A stretch of 5,638 nt of DNA from Nitrososphaerales archaeon TH526 (GTDB lineage: Archaea; Thermoproteota; Nitrososphaeria; Nitrososphaerales; Nitrososphaeraceae): contig JAATVR010000385.1 in assembly GCA_014523665.1 (NCBI GenBank), forward strand, positions 1 to 5,638, given 5' to 3'. The translations under genes were made by a program, and so were the position numbers. Below are positions 1 to 5,638 of this stretch, piece after piece. The notes beneath the pieces were generated by a model. The model was not told the origin of the DNA. It ran no database searches and saw nothing but the letters and a program-made list of their open reading frames with translations. How positions within the stretch are numbered: the first letter of the stretch is position 1; each line of letters starts with the position of its first letter.

Positions 1-495
1 ATACCTCAAATGACGGTATTCGTTACAGCAGGACTTCGTAAGAGCTTTTGAATGGACTGATATTGCTTGTTAACCTAAGTTCACAGACGCAGATCTTCGC
101 CGCATCGGTGAACGATTTGAGGCCTGTTAAAATCATCGACTAGGCCAGATTCTTTTATATGCAAGATAGCTTACACGCAATGATTTTTCTCTTCAACTTA
201 GTTGGAGGGCTTGAAAAATAAAGGAACGGATTAGTCATCATCAAGAGGAAGAATCTTTGAATGTCGCAAGAAAAATCTTAGTCCATCCATCGAATTCTGA
301 GGCCATGAATAAACAAAAGATGCTTAGAGGTACTTATTGTTTGCGAGTTATCTTGCATTAAATGCACTATGTTAACGTCATAAGCCTTTAATCGCATAAT
401 ATCGCAAGCGATATCACAAGGGAGAAATTAATATTAACAAACTAGTAACAGATGATGAAGGGGGTTATTTTCGCCTTGTAAAATCTCATAATTCC
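1..495. other. Left flank without a convincing gene
   Basis: No long open frame exists here on either strand. Two short frames are the best candidates, and neither is recognised. One is minus 136..23 (37 codons, beginning MILTGLKSFTDAAK) with an AT-rich TATAAAA-like box at about 153-160, slightly too close for an ideal leaderless start. The other is plus 257..361 (TTG start, 34 codons, containing ARKILVHPSNSEAMNK) with no promoter that I can see. They may be decayed gene ends. The stretch also holds copy A of the diverged repeat at 394-474, listed separately. Confidence 0.5.
394..474 (+). repeat. Diverged direct repeat, copy A
   Basis: The block contains, in order, GCATAATATCGCAAGCGA (394-411), AACTAGTAAC (440-449), GGGGG (460-464) and TTCGC (470-474). 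The same four blocks occur in the same order and orientation at 5498-5587. The first block matches in 17 of 18 positions, and the spacing between the first two blocks is 28 nt here and 27 nt there. Sequence between the blocks has diverged. This copy lies just upstream of the cupredoxin-like gene promoter; copy B lies between two minus-strand genes. Confidence 0.6.
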
Positions 496-502
496 TTATA
501 TT
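496..502 (+). promoter_or_regulatory. TATA box of the cupredoxin-like gene
   Basis: TTATATT is centred about 27 nt upstream of the ATG at 526, the spacing expected for an archaeal TATA box driving a leaderless transcript. It supports 526 as the start codon. Confidence 0.6.
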
Positions 503-525
503 CGAGATACTTTCTTGACTCTGAT

Positions 526-1356
526 ATGGCTAAGCGTATTTTGTTACCAGGCTGTGAATTCGATAGTATAAAAACCATTCTTACCGTTGTTTCCGCGTTA
601 TCTCTATCGCTATGCGTCAGTTCACTCATTCAATATCCGTTATACGCTACTGAGAACTTGGTCGGAGGAGTGGAACTACCAAACATTGCTGGATCCAATG
701 TATTTGATACTCATTCTATGATTCTAGGAGATAACATAAAGAATCTTGTTATACTTATTCCAAATGAAGCGCACGAATCAACTAACCAACCAAAGGATCA
801 GTTACCCCTTGCAAATCAGCCATACCTTCCTCAGAATGCTGTTGTAAATAGCGGAACTACTGTTACCTGGTTTAACGGAGACGTGGATCATGATCATACA
901 ATAACCCTATCAGGTGGTGAACCTGCTTACGCCGGATTTGAGAGTGGAGATTTCGCATTTAATACTGCATCTAGGCCAATCACCTTTAACGATACGGGTA
1001 CGTTTAACTATCTTGAAGCTGACGTTAACGACAACGATCCCAATTTTGTTATGAATGGGACAATCGATGTAATTAATCAAGCGAATTCGCTGACTGGTAC
1101 AAATGCAACTACTGCTAGAAGCCCAGATACTGTCGGAACTTTCATGGTTCCAGCCAAAGACCTAGACCAATACGTTTCCACTCTAACTTCGAAGGGATTT
1201 ACTGTCGATAGTACTCACATGTTTACAGATCTTCGTGGAGGACAGAAGGGAACAGGGCCTGAACAGGCTTATATTGTTTGGAGTACTTCAGGTATGAATC
1301 TGGATCAGGTCCTCTCTGCACTTCAAGAAATCTCTCCATCTCTACCTTATAGTTGA
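526..1356 (+). CDS. Exported cupredoxin-like protein with incomplete copper site
   Basis: The 276-residue product begins with a signal peptide or membrane anchor (hydrophobic stretch about residues 17-37), so it probably acts outside the cytoplasmic membrane. Residues about 98-183 have the cupredoxin pattern: a Pro-led strand, GTTVTWFNGD, then HDHT with H124 at the first copper-ligand position, then GTFNY and MNGTIDV. A normal type-1 copper site uses His, Cys, His and Met. Here H124 and M176 are kept, but the Cys position (about E164) and the second His are replaced by an acidic loop, DVNDNDPN. Residues 200-276 form a separate alpha/beta-looking domain I cannot name. The start is supported by a TATA box 27 nt upstream. 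Copper electron carriers are abundant in ammonia-oxidising archaea; this one may not bind type-1 copper. The fold is fairly sure, the role unknown. Confidence 0.8.
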   Translation: MAKRILLPGCEFDSIKTILTVVSALSLSLCVSSLIQYPLYATENLVGGVELPNIAGSNVFDTHSMILGDNIKNLVILIPNEAHESTNQPKDQLPLANQPYLPQNAVVNSGTTVTWFNGDVDHDHTITLSGGEPAYAGFESGDFAFNTASRPITFNDTGTFNYLEADVNDNDPNFVMNGTIDVINQANSLTGTNATTARSPDTVGTFMVPAKDLDQYVSTLTSKGFTVDSTHMFTDLRGGQKGTGPEQAYIVWSTSGMNLDQVLSALQEISPSLPYS

Positions 1357-1360
1357 AGAA

Positions 1361-1387
1361 GGCGTGGCTAACGCCAGACCATTCTGG
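1361..1387 (+). other. Overlapping small hairpins after the cupredoxin-like gene
   Basis: GGCGT (1361-1365) can pair with ACGCC (1371-1375), and CCAGA (1374-1378) with TCTGG (1383-1387). The two stems share bases, so only one forms at a time. They start 4 nt after the stop codon. No T-run follows, so a terminator role is doubtful; they may be a 3'-end structure or chance. Confidence 0.25.
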
Positions 1388-1545
1388 AGAGCCTGAAACT
1401 ATCGAATTGGCCTATAAGGGTAAGGGTTAGAGGGTATTATTATGATATACTATAATATGACTACAATCCACGGTAATTTCTGTAGTAATAACTGTTTTTG
1501 CTGCGATATGAAAAAAGGACAAGCGATTCCAAGATCAAATCGATT

Positions 1546-1665
1546 ATGTCACCCAGATATGAAGTACAGCAATATATCGAAAAGGCTTCTAAGTATATCA
1601 ATATTAAAAAAAATCGAAGGTCCTCAAGACTCCGATCTGAGATTAAGACGATGATATATCTATGA
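1546..1665 (+). CDS. Small basic protein coupled to the PAP2 gene
   Basis: The 39-residue frame begins MSPRYEVQQYIEKASKYIN and ends in a Lys/Arg-rich tail. It is not recognised. Its TGA stop (1663-1665) overlaps the ATG of the phosphatase gene at 1662, the ATGA arrangement typical of translationally coupled archaeal genes. The frame stays open upstream to a TTG at 1498, which would add 16 residues, so the true start is uncertain. A TATA-like stretch at about 1446-1454 could serve the unit with a short leader. A competing frame (1442-1654, Cys-rich N-terminus) covers the same bases; I prefer this one because of the overlap with the next gene and its more ordinary amino-acid make-up. It could also be the surviving end of a longer gene. 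Confidence 0.45.
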   Translation: MSPRYEVQQYIEKASKYINIKKNRRSSRLRSEIKTMIYL

Positions 1666-2316
1666 GCAAATACATTTACCGCTCTTTACTTATTCTTTCG
1701 GTTTTTATCCTACTGTGTTTTCTAATATCACCTAGAATAGGTGTGCCCGTACATTTGGATGGGTATGACTATGCTTTATTTCTTAAGATGAATGAATCAC
1801 AGCCCATTTCTCAATCAATTCATGATATGGATGACACTATATGGGAGAGATGTATTCTGGATAGTTACTATAATCCTCATGTTCATATTAGGAGGAATTA
1901 CAGGAAGAAAGGTAGCGGTCATTATGGCGATTTGTATGGTTATTCTAATTCCTCTCGGAATAGTGGCCAAAGAAATAGTACAAAGACCCAGACCTGTAAT
2001 ACCTAAAGAAGATGTTATACTTCCAGCCGATGCAGAGTATGCTTTTCCATCAGGTCATGCCTTGATAGTATCAGCAAATGCCGCAGTGGTTTTGGCTTTA
2101 TTTAGAACCACCAGGAAACAACGCATTATCTCTTTGTTACTGGCATTTGAAGCGGCCATCGTATGTATATCCCGAGTATATGTTGGGGCGCATTATCCGT
2201 TGGATGTAATAGGAGGTATACTTCTAGGGGTAGGAATATCCTTTATTTTTATAGGTTTGGGAAAAAAAATCGACGCAACAGTGATGGTGCCTATCAGGAA
2301 ATTTGTTGATGGTTAA
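1662..2316 (+). pseudogene. PAP2-family membrane phosphatase, frameshifted
   Basis: The PAP2 (phosphatidic acid phosphatase type 2) family removes phosphate from lipid phosphates or polyprenyl diphosphates at the membrane. All three signature motifs are present in the downstream frame: K-x6-RP (KEIVQRPRP), PSGH, and SR-x5-H-x3-D (SRVYVGAHYPLD), with several hydrophobic helices around them. The N-terminal frame (from 1662) gives one membrane helix and ends its homology at YALFLKMN; the downstream frame resumes at NHSPFLNQFM. The switch falls in TGAATGAA (1789-1796). Removing one TGAA gives an uninterrupted protein of about 216 residues, normal for the family, so a 4-bp tandem duplication explains the break. 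A shortened protein starting at the ATG at 1792 (174 residues) would keep every catalytic residue but lose the first helix. Its substrate cannot be told from the sequence. Confidence 0.85.
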
Positions 2317-5300
2317 AAAATTTTATCTATTATTAGCCAATCAAATGCAGCATGCTTTTTAGTGACAATAAGTCATTTTTCTCCGCCAAAGGACCAACTG
2401 CTTCTTGATTGTCAGTCATTAATTCAAGTAAACTTTGTAAAAAAAGAGCAATAGTCATCATTCTCACTGCCCTTTGAAATTATAACCTATTCGTACCTTG
2501 GCCGTATACCGCTTCCGCCACTCTTCTCCTTCGACTCAGGGTATACTTGAAACCCTGTATCATCAATAGCTAGATTAATACGAGACAGACCTGAATCCGA
2601 ACAAATGGACTAATATCTTCAAGTAGCGCTAATACAAATTTGGCAATGTTTGTTACGATGCGAGGGACATTCAATCGGACATCGAAAAAACTAATTCATA
2701 TGCGGCAATATATCAGGTATATGCAGTTCAAATTTGAGTAGCAAATTAATTTACTGCCAAAGCATAACTAATCAAATCAGTCTAGTTTCTGCTAAATATG
2801 TCCCCGGTCACATTGATACCAAGGCGCTACATCTACCTTATAGTCCACCCAGTTGCCTTCATAATCATAGTGGCCGCCGGATTCGTTAAAGGGGGGTAAC
2901 CTTGAGTATTCGAAAACTCGGCTTTTGCGCCCTTCCTCTTGACAGGGTTTGCAGATTATTTTCTCACTGTGAGCCATACAATAATCTAATGATTAGATTA
3001 GACCGCCAAAGATAAATGCTAACTCCAGAACTGACGAGGCAATCTAAAGGCGTCTAGATTATCGGGATAAGGCAGGCCTAACTTCTGCCATTCTCGTACT
3101 CCTTCCTGGGATTTTGTGAATCCGATTACCACACTCATTATTTTTTAAGTCTCTGAGGTATTAATATTATCATACAGTAGAACAAAAATATCATATAACA
3201 TCGATATAAGCAACGCCATAAACAGACGTAGAGAGAAATACATCAAACAGGAGAAAGGTAAAGACAAACACGGTATTATCGATCTAACAGGTATTCAATC
3301 GCTCCCAAATGATAGAACATTGAGATCAACTATTGGCAACAATAACAGGCTTACATCTGATATAATACAAGAGGATAAAGGAGGCCTACCTTATCACAGA
3401 AAGAGTTTGATGAATATTCCAAGTATGATTCAGAGATAGATGGAAGTGTAGATGAACATTTGATAAATCAAGGTGCCACTATCATACGTTCAGAGATTAC
3501 ACTAACAGATAGCAGCGGTAGAAATAGAACAATTGTAAGGCGCTGAAGCAACTAAACCTGTGCAGAAAGTTAGATGAGCGTAAGTTTCAAAAAAAATGAA
3601 GGTTGTCTTTGCTTATGATGATGTCTGGAATGCTTTCTCCATGTCTCTGTCTATGGGGCTAGCCATAATATCCTCGACAATATTGTATGGAGCCTTGTTG
3701 TCTACTACTGTTTTGAAACTGACAAGACCAGATAATACACTGAGGATAGCTTGTGTGCCGTTGGTGTTGGTGTTGGTCAAAGGTGCAGTCTTCACGAATG
3801 TCACTAACGCTTTATCCGCTAGTCCCTGAGCGATCTGATAATCTGCTTGGCTTACTATCGGCTGTCCAGTCACGTTTGCCAACGCAGTCATGTTCGGACC
3901 AGTCATATTAGCACTCACCGGAGGACTAGTAGGAAGATGCTGTCGTTCAACATATGCACTCCCTGTAGCATTTGCGTAATAACCAAGTGACTGGTCAATC
4001 AGATTCATAACTGCACCAGCCTTTTGCCTTGCCTGTACGTCTATAGCCGCGTTCGCAGGACTGGTCAGAGCGTTAGTCCCTACCACACTTAATACCGCAA
4101 TGATCAACGTTAGAGATGAGATCCACCTTTTAGTATCGCCTGTTCCTTCCTTCATTATGCTTCAAGGTTCTAACAAAGATATGATATGTAAGGATTTCTA
4201 TAGGGATAGACCCAAAAACTTGTTAGATTGAATCACATTATATACATCACATTCAAATAATGAATCAATCAAGAAGTGAAGTCAATCATCAACAAATAGC
4301 ATGGCGTAGGGACCAGGTATTGGACTTAAGCAGCAAAGGCCTTACAGAAAGAGAAATAGCAAATACTCTGAGTATTTCACAGCCTACTATTCACTGAGAT
4401 ATTACTGTTCTAAAGCAGCAGGCAAAGGAAAACATTTCCAAATACATCGATGAACAGTTGCCAGCAGAATATCAGAAATGTCTGGTAGGAATCACTGCTA
4501 TTATGAATGAGTCATGGTACACTGCGACCAAAGCAGAATCGGAAGGCGATAGAAGGGGTAAACTGCAAGCCCTTTCATTAGCCAAGGAATGCTATGCTAT
4601 GAAGTTAGATTTACTGTCTTCTGCCACTGTTGTATAGGGCTGTAAAGTTTGTTGATAAACGTAGAAGTAGTTCAGGTAGAGGTTTTATGCCTCAAAGTAC
4701 CGAAGTATTGATAGATGACTCTGCAGAATCTAGGTAAAATCTTAAATAAGTACTAATCACAGTTAGAAAGTACAGATAGAAAGCAATTTGATCACCTTAA
4801 GGGTTTACCGTTCTATAACTGGCATTCTGAGCAAGTAAATCATGTTCAAGATTAAGGAACGCGCTCAGTAAATGAAGTAGTACAATATTCATTTAACCAT
4901 GCCATAGACCTACCTGAAAAGAATGGGGTAGCCATCATGGAGTTTCGGAAAGATAAAGTCGCACATGAAATACTCTATTTTGTATATCCATTCGAACCAC
5001 CTGAGTGGCGATCTCAGTGGGTCGAGAGAATTGATTAACTATCTGATGGCAAACTGTTTAATGCCAAAACTTCAACGACAGCCTAAAACTAGTAACAGAT
5101 TTGTTATTTGTTCTATAATTATCATCTCATTTTTCGTGGCTCTATATCGAACTTTACAGGCATAAATAAAGGAAAAAATGATAGGGCCGAATGGTGTGTG
5201 AACCATTTTTGACATAAATGATGGGCTCAAAACTAAGGATCGAACTATACAAGGTATCCCATTTGGAGGATATTCTATCGTTCGAATTATACGCTAACTC

Positions 5301-5638
5301 CATTCTCCACTACTGTATGCAATGTGGTAATCAACTTGCCATGTCTAGAATGGATAACAACCTCTACCCTGTTGTACTCTAACATTTCTTTGCAGCGGGC
5401 TACCATGTCCTCATGCTCCTTGCTGAAGTGGATATAGATCACAAACCATTTTATTCGTAGGTTATCCGCATAATAAAATAATATTATCCGTCTAGCAGCA
5501 TAATATCGCCAGCGACACCCGCTCAGCACATTGTTTCTTTTGAACTAGTAACGCATTCGTTGAAAAAAAAGAGGGGGTTTAGTTCGCTGCAATTAACGAT
5601 GTAGCGTTGGCCCCTTGACTGCCAAAAATTGATGCGAC

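Overview
The window looks like an accessory, decaying stretch of an archaeal chromosome, most likely an ammonia-oxidising archaeon of the Nitrososphaerales (a Nitrosocosmicus-like lineage is my best guess). Several features point there. Several start codons lie about 25-29 nt downstream of AT-rich boxes, as in leaderless archaeal transcripts. Runs of eight T follow stop codons, as in archaeal terminators. The secreted proteins include a cupredoxin-like protein and a protein rich in N-glycosylation sequons. One helix-turn-helix family also seems familiar from thaumarchaeal genomes. The organism call is inference; no rRNA or tRNA gene is present to anchor it.

Layout. Positions 1-495 hold no convincing gene, only short open frames and one copy (394-474) of a diverged repeat. 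At 526-1356 (+) is an exported cupredoxin-fold protein that has lost two of the four type-1 copper ligands. At 1546-2316 (+) is a probable two-gene unit: a small basic protein whose stop overlaps the start of a PAP2 membrane phosphatase. The phosphatase has all its catalytic motifs but is broken near its N-terminus by a 4-bp tandem duplication. On the minus strand follow a small hypothetical ORF (2333-2461), a frameshifted remnant with a transposase-like motif (2487-2695), a zinc-ribbon-like protein (2792-2977) and a small leaderless ORF (3019-3138). Two inverted repeats sharing one half-site lie around the last two. A broken frame at 3206-3546 (+) has no start codon. An exported sequon-rich protein (3613-4155, -) follows.

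The right-hand third is a gene graveyard. It contains an HTH protein with a nonsense codon and a frameshift (4260-4737), a remnant that may come from a viral terminase (4757-4930), and, fused in the same frame, the C-terminus of a SnoaL/NTF2-like protein (to 5038). A possible small membrane peptide follows. A compact minus-strand gene (5287-5442), the second copy of the diverged repeat (5498-5587) and the 3' end of a minus-strand gene running off the window close the region.

I do not see a coherent new system. The main signal is the remains of an integrated element or provirus, with at least five separately broken reading frames. The intact genes between them are an exported redox-fold protein, a sequon-rich surface protein and a zinc-ribbon protein. 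If this is a draft or metagenome assembly, some single-base frameshifts could be sequencing errors; the nonsense codon and the 4-bp duplication are less easily explained that way.
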